Made by a program: the position numbers and the translations under genes. Below the pieces are notes generated by a model that saw only the letters and a program-made list of their open reading frames with translations, had not been told where the DNA came from and made no database searches. From positions 2,294,001 to 2,358,000 of the forward strand of contig NZ_CP050975.2 of assembly GCF_012273515.2 (NCBI RefSeq): a stretch of 64,000 bases of DNA, read 5' to 3'. Positions within the stretch are counted from its first letter, which is position 1, and the number at the start of each line of letters is the position of its first letter. Shown here one piece after another: positions 1 through 7,404 of this stretch. The DNA is from Streptomyces sp. RPA4-2 (GTDB lineage Bacteria; Actinomycetota; Actinomycetes; Streptomycetales; Streptomycetaceae).

Positions 1-276
1 GTCACCGAGCTCACGACGGGAGCGGGCAGCGGCAAGTTCGAGGGCCTGCCGGAAGGTGCGGTCCAGGTGCGCAACGACTACGGGACCAAGGACTTCGGTG
101 GCGCCGCCCCGCCGGCCGGGGACCCCGCGCACCGCTACCTCTTCACGGTGTACGCCGTGGATCAGGAGAAGCTCGGCCCGGACGCGGACGCGTCGCCGGC
201 CTATGTCGGATTCAACCTGCGGTTCCACACGCTGGCCCGCGCCCATCTCATGGGCGAGTACGCGGCTCCCGCGTAA
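1..276 (+). CDS. YbhB/YbcL-type PEBP-family protein (3' end only)
   Basis: This is the C-terminal 91 residues of a phosphatidylethanolamine-binding-protein-like (Raf kinase inhibitor-like) protein; the start lies before the window. The frame is open from base 1 to a TAA at 274-276. The segment G-T-K-D-F-G-G, the proline run PPAGDPAHRY and the core strand YLFTVYAVD are typical of the C-terminal half of the bacterial YbhB/YbcL family, whose members bind small anionic ligands through a conserved pocket. The physiological ligand is not known for most bacterial members. A hairpin followed by a T-rich tail lies about 30 bp downstream and probably ends this transcript. Confidence 0.85.
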   Translation, partial: VTELTTGAGSGKFEGLPEGAVQVRNDYGTKDFGGAAPPAGDPAHRYLFTVYAVDQEKLGPDADASPAYVGFNLRFHTLARAHLMGEYAAPA

Positions 277-307
277 AGCGTCGCAGACGGACGTTCACCG
301 AACGTTT

Positions 308-351
308 GCCCGCCTCTGGTCTTGGAAGTGATCAGAGGCGGGCATTTTTAT
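308..351 (+). terminator. Rho-independent terminator after the PEBP-family gene
   Basis: An 11-bp perfect inverted repeat (GCCCGCCTCTG at 308-318 and CAGAGGCGGGC at 333-343) is followed by ATTTTTATT. This is one of the few terminators in the window with a real T tract. It separates the PEBP gene from the HNH gene. Confidence 0.85.
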
Positions 352-434
352 TGCGTTGTCCATCTCGGCGTGCCCGGCCAGAGTTGATCCAAGCCCGCCA
401 GGGGGTGGGCCGGTGCGTACGGGAGGTGGGCAGG

Positions 435-941
435 ATGCGGGACACGCTGGTTCTGAACGCGAGCTTTGAGCCGCTGTCGACGGTGACGTTGAACCGAGCC
501 GTCGTTCTGGTGCTCCAGGACAAGGCCGTCGTCGAGCAGGCCCACCCCGAACTGCGTATGCGTGGCGCCGCCCTCGACATACCCGTGCCGCGGGTGATCA
601 GGCTGTGCAGATACGTCAGGGTGCCTTTCCGAAGACAAGCCCCGTGGTCGAGGCGCGGAGTCCTCGTGCGCGACCGCCACCGCTGCGCGTACTGCGGCAG
701 GCGGGCCACGACGGTCGACCACGTGGTACCCCGCGCGCAGGGCGGCCAGGACTCCTGGCTGAACACGGTCGCGTCCTGCGCCGAGGACAACCACCGCAAG
801 GCGGCCCGTACGCCGGAGCAGGCGGGGATGCCGCTGCTCAGGCAGCCGTTCGAGCCGACGCCCGCCGACGCGATGCTACTCACGCTGGACCGCGACGACC
901 TCGACGCGCTGCCGCAATGGCTGGTGCAGCCCGCGGCCTAG
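435..941 (+). CDS. HNH endonuclease family protein
   Basis: A 168-residue protein of the small actinobacterial HNH family. ATG 435 was chosen because a purine-rich GGGAGGTGGG sits just upstream. The N-terminal part (MRDTLVLNASFEPLS) and the HNH core are recognisable: a C-A-Y-C zinc knuckle at about residues 84-87, then TTVDHVVPR with the catalytic histidine, then N-T-V and C-A-E-D-NHRKA. In typical HNH proteins the second metal pair is C-x2-C; here its second position is Asp. Whether the protein cuts DNA is not known, and orthologues in this genus are uncharacterised. It stands alone between two terminators. Confidence 0.85.
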   Translation: MRDTLVLNASFEPLSTVTLNRAVVLVLQDKAVVEQAHPELRMRGAALDIPVPRVIRLCRYVRVPFRRQAPWSRRGVLVRDRHRCAYCGRRATTVDHVVPRAQGGQDSWLNTVASCAEDNHRKAARTPEQAGMPLLRQPFEPTPADAMLLTLDRDDLDALPQWLVQPAA

Positions 942-973
942 GGAGGCCTAGGGGTCCTGTCGCGTGGCGGCAG

Positions 974-1029
974 GACGTACGGCGAGGGGGCCCGTCTCCG
1001 GTCGGAGACGGGCCCCCTCGCCGTACGTC
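974..1029. terminator. Bidirectional terminator hairpin between convergent genes
   Basis: A perfect 26-bp inverted repeat (974-999 against 1004-1029) with a 4-nt loop and no T tract lies between the convergent HNH and SPFH genes, ending 4 bp before the SPFH stop codon. Long perfect stems without U-tails are a common form of terminator in Streptomyces. Confidence 0.8.
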
Positions 1030-1033
1030 GTCA

Positions 1034-1969
1034 TCAGTCGGTGACGGACGGCTTCTCGCGGCGCTCAGAGCCGCCGCTGCCCGAACCACCGCCCATGGGG
1101 CCGAAGTTGCCCATGGCACCGCTCAGTCCCTTGAGGGCGTCGCCGATCTCGCTGGGCACGATCCAGAGCTTGTTGGCGTCGCCCTCGGCGATCTTGGGGA
1201 GCATCTGGAGGTACTGGTAGGCGAGGAGTTTCTGGTCCGCGTCGCCGGCGTGGATGGACTCGAAGACCGTGCGGATCGCCTGGGCCTCGCCCTCGGCGCG
1301 CAGCGCGGCGGCCTTGGCCTCACCTTCGGCGCGCAGGATCGCGGACTGCTTCTCACCCTCGGCGGTGAGGATCTGCGACTGGCGGATGCCCTCGGCGGTG
1401 AGGATCGCGGCGCGCTTGTCACGGTCGGCGCGCATCTGCTTCTCCATCGAGTCCTGGATGGAGGTGGGCGGCTCGATCGCCTTCAGTTCCACGCGGTTGA
1501 CGCGGATGCCCCACTTGCCGGTCGCCTCGTCGAGGACACCGCGCAGGGCCGCGTTGATCTCCTCGCGGGAGGTGAGGGTCCGCTCCAGGTCCATGCCGCC
1601 GATGATGTTGCGGAGCGTGGTGACGGTGAGCTGTTCGATCGCCTGGATGTAGCTGGCGACCTCGTAGGTCGCGGCGCGGGCGTCGGTGACCTGGTAATAG
1701 ATGACCGTGTCGATGTTGACGACCAGGTTGTCCTGGGTGATCACCGGCTGCGGCGGGAAGGGTACGACCTGTTCACGCAGGTCGATGCGGTTGCGGATCG
1801 AGTCGATGAACGGGACCACGATGTTCAGGCCGGCGTTGAGGGTCCGCGTGTACCGGCCGAAGCGTTCGACGATGGCGGCGCTGGCCTGTGGGATGACCTG
1901 GATGGTCTTGATCAGGGCGATGAAAACCAGCACCACCAGAATGATCAGGACGATGATGATGGGTGCCAT
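1034..1969 (-). CDS. SPFH/band 7 membrane protein (stomatin-like)
   Basis: A 311-residue stomatin/prohibitin-family protein. One N-terminal membrane helix (about residues 3-24) is followed by the band 7 domain (ERFGRYTRTLNAGLN, VPFIDSIRNRIDLRE, then TVIYYQVTD). A long alanine/glutamate-rich helix with repeated AEGE motifs (about 190-240) follows, and a glycine/serine-rich tail ends the protein. SPFH proteins form oligomers on membranes and organise microdomains or partner proteases. An NfeD-type gene lies 133 bp upstream on the same strand, the classic partner of bacterial stomatins, so the two probably act together. Confidence 0.92.
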   Translation of the reverse strand: MAPIIIVLIILVVLVFIALIKTIQVIPQASAAIVERFGRYTRTLNAGLNIVVPFIDSIRNRIDLREQVVPFPPQPVITQDNLVVNIDTVIYYQVTDARAATYEVASYIQAIEQLTVTTLRNIIGGMDLERTLTSREEINAALRGVLDEATGKWGIRVNRVELKAIEPPTSIQDSMEKQMRADRDKRAAILTAEGIRQSQILTAEGEKQSAILRAEGEAKAAALRAEGEAQAIRTVFESIHAGDADQKLLAYQYLQMLPKIAEGDANKLWIVPSEIGDALKGLSGAMGNFGPMGGGSGSGGSERREKPSVTD

Positions 1970-2102
1970 CGATTACTCCCCGTACCCTTCTCCGCCTCGG
2001 TGTTTCCGAAAGATCTTATGGTTGTTGAAGATCTTGCTGGACGAGTCTGACAGACCGTCGTCTGCCGCGTGGGGCGTTCGGTTCAGTTGGCGTCGCCCGA
2101 GG

Positions 2103-2537
2103 TCACATGACGATCGCCGTGGCTCCTTCGATGTCCACGACGTCCACCTCCTGGCCCACCTCGTAGGCCTGTCCGGTGTCCAGGGCGCGTGCCGACCAGA
2201 TCTCTCCGGCGAGCTTGATGCGGCCGTCGCCCGAACCGTCCACCCGCTCCAGGACGACGGCCTGTCTGCCCTTCAACGCCTCGACGCCCGAGACGAGTTG
2301 GGGCCGTTGGGAACGGTGCCGGGTCGCGATGGGGCGTACGACCGCGATGAGCGCGACGGAGACGGCGGAGAAGACGAGCACCTGGAGGACGACACCGCCG
2401 CCGAGGCCGGCCGTGACCGCGGCAGCCGCGGCGCCCGCGGCGAGCATGCCGAACTCCGGCATCGCGGTCACCACGAGCGGGATGCCCAGCGCGGCCGCGC
2501 CGACCAGCCACCACACCCATGCGTTGATGTCGTTCAC
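2103..2537 (-). CDS. NfeD family membrane protein
   Basis: A 144-residue protein with two or three N-terminal membrane segments (INAWVWWLVGAAALGIPLVV; then Ala/Gly-rich helices) and a C-terminal OB-fold-like NfeD domain (GRQAVVLERVDGSGDGRIKLAGEIWSA). GTG 2537 was chosen because it begins right before the first membrane helix; a longer reading up to 2633 adds residues that look like non-coding DNA. Short NfeD proteins of this kind lack the protease domain and pair with SPFH proteins, as seen here with the gene just downstream. The pair is thought to affect membrane organisation. Confidence 0.88.
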   Translation of the reverse strand: MNDINAWVWWLVGAAALGIPLVVTAMPEFGMLAAGAAAAAVTAGLGGGVVLQVLVFSAVSVALIAVVRPIATRHRSQRPQLVSGVEALKGRQAVVLERVDGSGDGRIKLAGEIWSARALDTGQAYEVGQEVDVVDIEGATAIVM

Positions 2538-2670
2538 GTGGTCATGGTAGGTCCGCGGGTCCGTTCGGCGACAGGGCGCGGATCGGGTGGAGAGGGGGCT
2601 CGTACCGGGTCCCGCGGTGCGGTTGTCCCCCACGGGGCGGTTCGTGACGGCTGGTTCGTGCTCGTACGGG

Positions 2671-3462
2671 TCAGGCCATCGGGAGTCCCTGCGCGGTCCA
2701 GCGCTCGCCGACCTGTTCGACGACGAGGGGGAGACCGAAGCAGCGGGAGAGGTTGCGGGAGGTGAGCTCGAGCTCCAGGGGGCCCGCGGCGAGCACCTTG
2801 CCCTGGCGGATCATCAGGACGTGGGTGAAGCCCGGGGCGATCTCCTCGACATGGTGCGTGACCATGATCATGGACGGGGCGATCGGGTCGCGGGCGAGGC
2901 GGCCGAGACGGCGTACGAGGTCCTCGCGGCCGCCGAGGTCGAGGCCGGCGGCGGGCTCGTCGAGCAGGAGCAGCTCGGGGTCGGTCATCAGGGCGCGGGC
3001 GATCAGGGTGCGCTTGCGCTCGCCCTCGGAGAGGGTGCCGAACCTGCGGTCGAGGTAGTCGCTCATGCCGAGGCGGTCGAGGAAGGCGCGGGCGCGCTGC
3101 TCGTCGATGTCCTCGTAGTCCTCGTGCCAGCCCGCGGTCATGCCGTAGGCGGCGGTGAGCACGGTCTGCAGGACGGTCTGGCGCTTGGGGAGCTTCTCGG
3201 CCATGGCGATGCCGGCCACGCCGATGCGCGGGCGCAGCTCGAAGACGTCGACCTTGCCGAGGGTCTCGCCGAGGATGGTGGCGGTGCCCTGGCTGGGGAA
3301 GAGGTAGCTGGAGGCGAGGTTCAGGAGGGTCGTCTTGCCGGCGCCGTTCGGGCCGAGGATGACCCAGCGCTCCCCCTCCTTGACCGACCAGGAGACCTGG
3401 TCCACCAGAGCCCGGCCCTCTCGGACCACGGACACGTCCTCCAGCTCCAGTACATCGCTCAT
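2671..3462 (-). CDS. ABC transporter ATP-binding protein (YlmA/ModF-like)
   Basis: A 263-residue single ABC ATPase domain: Walker A GPNGAGKTT at residues 37-45, signature LSEGERKR near 145, Walker B LLLLDEPAAG, and the switch histidine in MVTHH. ATG 3462 is preceded by GGGAG 11 bp away; an upstream ATG at 3480 has no Shine-Dalgarno-like sequence. No permease gene lies beside it, so the partner, if any, is encoded elsewhere. The family is annotated after YlmA of Bacillus; the substrate is unknown. Confidence 0.9.
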   Translation of the reverse strand: MSDVLELEDVSVVREGRALVDQVSWSVKEGERWVILGPNGAGKTTLLNLASSYLFPSQGTATILGETLGKVDVFELRPRIGVAGIAMAEKLPKRQTVLQTVLTAAYGMTAGWHEDYEDIDEQRARAFLDRLGMSDYLDRRFGTLSEGERKRTLIARALMTDPELLLLDEPAAGLDLGGREDLVRRLGRLARDPIAPSMIMVTHHVEEIAPGFTHVLMIRQGKVLAAGPLELELTSRNLSRCFGLPLVVEQVGERWTAQGLPMA

Positions 3463-3583
3463 GAGCGCGTTGTCTCCCATTGCAGTCTCGGCCGTCGCTT
3501 ACGTCTGTGGACGCAGCCCCCAGGGAAAACCTACGCCACCGGTCGGGCGCTCCTGTCCATCGGCCGGTCCTTAGGGTGGAGGC

Positions 3584-4894
3584 ATGCTCTCGGAACCACG
3601 CTCAGGACGCTTGGCCTCATGGGGAAATGCCCTTTTGGCCGGTTTTGTATCTCCGGATGACGCGGTACTCGCCATCGTCGGCGAGGACGCGGTGCACCGG
3701 GTCGAGGGGCTGCCGGGCGAGGCGGGGCCCGTCGGGCTCACGCTCGCCCTCGGCCGACTGCGGGCGCTCGGGGTCGCCGGGCTGCGGGTCGCGCTGCCCG
3801 CGCCGGGACACCCGCTCGGGCTGAGCGGGCCGCCGGACTTCAACGCGCGCGCCCTCGACGCCGAGGAGGCGGTCGTCTGCCACGGCGCCGCGCTGGGGCT
3901 CGTGCCGGAGGTGTACGAGGCCGGGCCTGCCGGTGACGTCCACGTCGAGGTCGTCTGGCACTGCCTCCCGGTGCGGGAGGCGCCGCCCGCCGACGTGCCG
4001 TCCCTCGGCGAGGCCGAGCGGGAGCTGGCGGAGGCGCTGCGCGAGGCGACGGAGGTGTTGTCGCGGCTGGACGTGGCCGGGTCGGGGCCGGTCGCGGAGG
4101 CGGCGGTGGACGCGTACCGGGCACGGGCCGAGCGGGGGCGCGAGGTGCTGGCGCCCGGGTATCCGCCGCGTGCGGTGCGGGTGTTGGAGCTCGCCCAGCG
4201 GGTGGGTCTGCTGGTCTCCGTCGCGTACGAGAACGGGCACGGCGGGGCGGTGAGCGCCTCGGAGATGGCGGCTCGGACCGAGGCGCTGCGGCCGGTGGAG
4301 CGGACGGCCCGGCGGGCGCAGGTGGCGGCGTACAACGCGTTCGTGGAGGAGCGCGAGCGGGGGTGCGCTGAGCGGGGCGCGTGCTCAGCGCGGGGAGCGG
4401 GCCCGTGCGGGGAGCGGGCGCGGGGAGTGGGCCCGTGCGGATTTGCTCGGCGCGGCACGGCTTCGCCTGATGGGCCCGTCCTCAAACGTCGGACGGGCTG
4501 GATAGGCGTGCCTGCGCTGGGAGCGGACTGTTCGGTGCGAACCGTCCGGACGGCACAGGGCCCCGCGGATGTCCGCGGGGCCCTGTGCGGCGGGGTGCGT
4601 CAGCCGTTCGCGCCCCTGTCGCCGAACGCCGGGTTCAGGAGGCCGACCACGTTCACGCTGTCGCCCACGACGTTGACGGGGATGTGGATCGGCGCCTGGA
4701 TGACGTTGCCCGAGACGACACCCGGCGACTGGGCGGCCCCGCCCTGGGCGCCCGCGTCGGCCACGGCCGCGCCGGCCGAGGCTCCCGCGGCGATACCGGC
4801 GACGGTGAGGGCCATGGCGGCCTTCTTGGCGATGTTCATCAGAAACGTTCCTCCTGCGATTGCGGTTCCGACCCGGCCGCGGGTCGTACGTTGA
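3584..4894 (+). CDS. Conserved Streptomyces protein of unknown function, apparently frameshifted near its 3' end
   Basis: The first ~260 residues read as a normal Streptomyces protein (alanine/leucine-rich, with WGNALLAG, a helical RELAEALREA segment and AAYNAFVEERER). I do not recognise a catalytic domain. Beyond about codon 260 the frame enters low-complexity Arg/Gly sequence, crosses a dispersed intergenic element (4484-4504) and then runs antisense through the complete chaplin gene at 4600-4839. A G5 run at 4359-4363 offers an explanation: one extra G would give ...R-G-V-R followed by TGA at 4369-4371, a protein of about 262 residues. I infer a one-base deletion or a sequencing error. The GGAGG before ATG 3584 is only 1 bp away, unusually close. 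Confidence 0.6.
   Translation: MLSEPRSGRLASWGNALLAGFVSPDDAVLAIVGEDAVHRVEGLPGEAGPVGLTLALGRLRALGVAGLRVALPAPGHPLGLSGPPDFNARALDAEEAVVCHGAALGLVPEVYEAGPAGDVHVEVVWHCLPVREAPPADVPSLGEAERELAEALREATEVLSRLDVAGSGPVAEAAVDAYRARAERGREVLAPGYPPRAVRVLELAQRVGLLVSVAYENGHGGAVSASEMAARTEALRPVERTARRAQVAAYNAFVEERERGCAERGACSARGAGPCGERARGVGPCGFARRGTASPDGPVLKRRTGWIGVPALGADCSVRTVRTAQGPADVRGALCGGVRQPFAPLSPNAGFRRPTTFTLSPTTLTGMWIGAWMTLPETTPGDWAAPPWAPASATAAPAEAPAAIPATVRAMAAFLAMFIRNVPPAIAVPTRPRVVR
4484..4504. repeat. Dispersed Streptomyces-type intergenic motif (CCTCAAACG...GGACGGGCTGG)
   Basis: The stretch CCTCAAACGTCGGACGGGCT resembles a short motif that recurs in intergenic DNA of many Streptomyces chromosomes (remembered, not searched). 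Its position inside the apparent 3' extension of the preceding frame supports the view that this DNA is really intergenic. Confidence 0.5.
4553..4588 (-). terminator. Terminator hairpin downstream of the first chaplin gene
   Basis: A perfect 17-bp inverted repeat (4553-4569 and 4572-4588) begins 11 bp after the chaplin stop codon. It is GC-rich and has no T tract. Confidence 0.75.
4600..4839 (-). CDS. Short chaplin without cysteines (ChpE-like, first copy)
   Basis: A 79-residue secreted short chaplin. A lysine-containing signal peptide (MNIAKKAAMALTVAGIAAG, cleavage near AVADA) precedes one chaplin domain (SPGVVSGNVIQAPIHIPVN, then VVGLLNPAFG). Chaplins are secreted, assemble into amyloid-like fibrils at the air-water interface and coat aerial hyphae. 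Most short chaplins have two domain cysteines; this one has none (V and D occupy those places), as in ChpE of S. coelicolor. A strong GGAGGAA lies 8 bp before ATG 4839. The next gene upstream encodes a second cysteine-free chaplin, so this is a tandem duplication. Confidence 0.93.
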   Translation of the reverse strand: MNIAKKAAMALTVAGIAAGASAGAAVADAGAQGGAAQSPGVVSGNVIQAPIHIPVNVVGDSVNVVGLLNPAFGDRGANG

Positions 4895-4987
4895 GCAACG
4901 CGGAAAGCCGCCTCACGGTACGGAAACACCGGCAGAAGTGACCATTCGGGCCATTCGAACGATGTACCGATGGGCCGACAACACCCG

Positions 4988-5019
4988 ACCGGCCCCTCAG
5001 AAGCGCCTGAGGGGCCGGT
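4988..5019 (-). terminator. Terminator hairpin between the two chaplin genes
   Basis: A 13-bp perfect inverted repeat (ACCGGCCCCTCAG at 4988-5000, CTGAGGGGCCGGT at 5007-5019) follows the stop of the upstream chaplin gene (chpE). Each chaplin therefore has its own terminator and is probably transcribed separately. Confidence 0.75.
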
Positions 5020-5044
5020 GGTCATGACGAGTGCGGCACGGACC

Positions 5045-5290
5045 TCAGTGGTTGAGGCCGAGGTTGCCGAAGGCCGGGTTCAGAACCCCGATCACGTTCA
5101 CGCTGTTGCCGACCGCGTTCACGGGGATGTGGATCGGCGCCTGGATGACATTGCCCGAGACGACACCCGGGGAGCCCGCGGCCTGGCCGCCCGCCCACGA
5201 GCCGTCCGTCGCGGAAGCCATACCGGCACCGGCGGCGACCAGGCCGCCCGCCACCATCGCGACAGCCGTGGCCTTCTTCAGGTTCTTCAC
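5045..5290 (-). CDS. chpE: Chaplin ChpE
   Basis: An 81-residue short chaplin. The signal peptide (VKNLKKATAVAMVAGGLVAAG) is followed by a single chaplin domain ending in NVIGVLNPAFGNLGLNH. That ending, the N-terminal KNLKKA and the lack of cysteines match ChpE of S. coelicolor as I remember it. GTG 5290 was chosen because GGGAGGG lies 7 bp upstream; a longer reading to 5314 adds a non-signal-like segment. ChpE is one of the chaplins needed for surface hydrophobicity and aerial growth. Neighbours are the second cysteine-free chaplin (downstream) and a two-component system (upstream), which may or may not control it. Confidence 0.93.
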   Translation of the reverse strand: MKNLKKATAVAMVAGGLVAAGAGMASATDGSWAGGQAAGSPGVVSGNVIQAPIHIPVNAVGNSVNVIGVLNPAFGNLGLNH

Positions 5291-5438
5291 TTCTGAGCCC
5301 TCCCTAGCGATCACCGCGGCAGATCACCGCGGCACGCACTGGAGAACGGCCCGGGTCCGCGGAGGATGCGCCATCCGGGTGACATACACCCGACGGTATG
5401 AATCTCAGCCCGGAGCGGAACCCTCCGCATTGCCGCGG

Positions 5439-6080
5439 TCAGCCCGCCGCTCCATGCCGTACGGCCCACAGCGCGGCCTGCGTCCGGTCGGCGAGGTCGA
5501 GCTTCATCAGGATGTTCGAGACATGCGTCTTGACGGTCTTCTCGGAGAGGACGAGCGCGCGTGCGATCTCCCGGTTGGACCGGCCGTCGGCGATCAGGCC
5601 GAGCACCTCGCGTTCCCGCTCGGTGAGCGAACCGCCCCTTCCCTGGCCCGAGTTGGCCTCCTCCTGGGACAGCAGAACGCCCGCCACCTCGGGTTGCAGC
5701 AGGATGTGCCCGGCGTGCACGGAGCGGATGGCCCCGGCGAGGGCGTCGGGATCCACGTCCTTGTAGACGTAGCCCGCCGCACCCGCGCGCAGGGCCGGGA
5801 TCACCGTGCGCTGCTCGGTGAAGCTGGTGACGATCAGCACACGCGCGGGGTTGGCGAGTTCACGGAGTCTGCGCAGCGCGTCGATGCCGTCCATGCCCGG
5901 CATCTTGACGTCCATGAGGACGACGTCGGGCTTCAACTCCTCGGCGCGGGCGACCCCTTCGGCGCCGTCGGACGCCTCTCCCACGACCTCGATGTCGTCC
6001 TGCACCTCGAGGAAGGTGCGCAGGCCCCGGCGGACCACCTGGTGGTCGTCGACGAGCAGCACCTTGATTGCTTCAGCCAC
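5439..6080 (-). CDS. NarL/LuxR-family response regulator
   Basis: A 213-residue DNA-binding response regulator. The receiver domain (residues 5-120) has the acidic pair D11/D12, the phospho-acceptor D57 in PDVVLMDVKMPG, T85 and K108. The C-terminal LuxR helix-turn-helix (about 148-205) contains LTEREREVLGLIADG and SNREIARALVLSEKTVKTHV. The start overlaps the end of the upstream kinase gene by 8 bp, so the two are translationally coupled and form one two-component system. The signal and target genes are unknown. The chpE-type chaplin genes just downstream are on the same strand but about 150 bp away. Confidence 0.95.
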   Translation of the reverse strand: MAEAIKVLLVDDHQVVRRGLRTFLEVQDDIEVVGEASDGAEGVARAEELKPDVVLMDVKMPGMDGIDALRRLRELANPARVLIVTSFTEQRTVIPALRAGAAGYVYKDVDPDALAGAIRSVHAGHILLQPEVAGVLLSQEEANSGQGRGGSLTEREREVLGLIADGRSNREIARALVLSEKTVKTHVSNILMKLDLADRTQAALWAVRHGAAG

Positions 6081-7218
6081 CAGGGACCTCCATCTCGATC
6101 GTGGTGCCCTTTCCGGGCGCCGATTCCACGGTCAGCGTGCCGCCGACCCCGCTCGACCGGTCGCGCATGGAGACCAGGCCGAGGTGGCGTCCCGCGGTGC
6201 GTATCGCCGTCGGGTCGAAGCCGTCGCCGTCGTCGGTGACGCGGAGCACGGCGCCCGGTCCGCGCTTCTCCAGGAGGACATCGACGCGGGCCGCCCCGGA
6301 GTGGCGCAGCGCGTTGTGGAGGGCCTCCTGGGCGACGCGCAGCATGGCCTCCTCCTGAGCGGCGGGCAGGGCGCGCACGCCCCGGCCGGTGAAGGTCACG
6401 TGTGCGGAGTGGGCGCGGTCGAGCACCTGGATCTGGGTGCGCAGTGTGGCCACGAGGCCGTCCTCGTCGAGGGCGGCGGGGCGCAACTCGATGACGGCGG
6501 CGCGCAGTTCCTCGGTGGCCTCGGCGGCGAGCGCGGCCACCTGGTGCAGTTCGCCCTTGGCGCGTGCGGGGTCGCGGTCGACGAGGGCGGCGGCGGCCTG
6601 CGCCGTCAGGCGCAGGGAGAACAGCTTCTGGCTGACGGCGTCGTGCAGTTCGTGTGCGAGACGGGAGCGCTCCTCGGCGATGGTGAGTTCGCGGCTGCGC
6701 TCGTACAGGCGGGCGTTGGTCAGGGCGATCGCCGCGTGCTGGGCGAGGATCGTGAGGAGTTCCTCGTCGTCCTCGGTGAAGCCGCAGCCGCCGTCGGGCC
6801 TGGTGCCGTTCTTGTTGGCGAGGAACAGGGCCGCGATGGTCTCGTCGCCGTCGCGGACGGGCAGGCCGAGGAAGTCGGACATGTCGGGGTGGGCGGCGGG
6901 CCAGCCCTCGAAGCGGGGGTCCCTGCGCACATCGGCGAGTCGCTCGGGGCGGGCCTCGTGCAGCATCGCGGCGAGGATGCCGTGCTGGCGCGGAAGCGGG
7001 CCGATGGCCTTCCATTGGGCGTCGCTGACGCCGTCGACCACGAACTGGGCGAAGCCGCCGTGGTCGTCGGGGACGCCGAGCGCCGCGTACTGGGCGTCGA
7101 GAAGCTCGCGGGCCGAGGCGACGATCGTCTTGAGGACGTCGCGCACCTCCAGGTGCCGGCTCATGGCCAGCAGCGCGGAGCTCACCGCGTACAGACCGGA
7201 CCGGGGACCTTGGCTCAT
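6073..7218 (-). CDS. GAF-domain sensor histidine kinase (NarL-system type)
   Basis: A 381-residue soluble kinase with no membrane helices. A GAF domain covers about residues 25-175 (AQYAALGVPDDHGG ... FLGLPVRDGDETIAALFLANK). A HisKA_3 dimerisation domain follows, with the phospho-acceptor His in RSRLAHELHDAVSQKL, then a HATPase domain (AQEALHNALRHSG, DDGDGFD, GLVSMRDR). The layout is like that of DevS/NreB-type cytosolic sensors, but residues for a heme or Fe-S cofactor were not recognised, so the ligand is unknown. It is transcribed with its response regulator (8-bp overlap) and diverges from the SDR gene at 7405. Confidence 0.94.
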   Translation of the reverse strand: MSQGPRSGLYAVSSALLAMSRHLEVRDVLKTIVASARELLDAQYAALGVPDDHGGFAQFVVDGVSDAQWKAIGPLPRQHGILAAMLHEARPERLADVRRDPRFEGWPAAHPDMSDFLGLPVRDGDETIAALFLANKNGTRPDGGCGFTEDDEELLTILAQHAAIALTNARLYERSRELTIAEERSRLAHELHDAVSQKLFSLRLTAQAAAALVDRDPARAKGELHQVAALAAEATEELRAAVIELRPAALDEDGLVATLRTQIQVLDRAHSAHVTFTGRGVRALPAAQEEAMLRVAQEALHNALRHSGAARVDVLLEKRGPGAVLRVTDDGDGFDPTAIRTAGRHLGLVSMRDRSSGVGGTLTVESAPGKGTTIEMEVPGG

Positions 7219-7404
7219 GACCCCAACGTACCCGTGGGGTGTGACCGTGCGTATCCGACCTGTGGTGGCCGCGTCTGGGCCGCTGGGCCTAGGACGAAGG
7301 GCCCCCGGTCGCCGGGACTCGCGTACGAGGCGGCGGGAGCGGTCCGGTTCCTACGTTGAGGACGCCCGCCGTCGGCGGCGGGCCGGGACGAGGGGACGGA
7401 CGTC

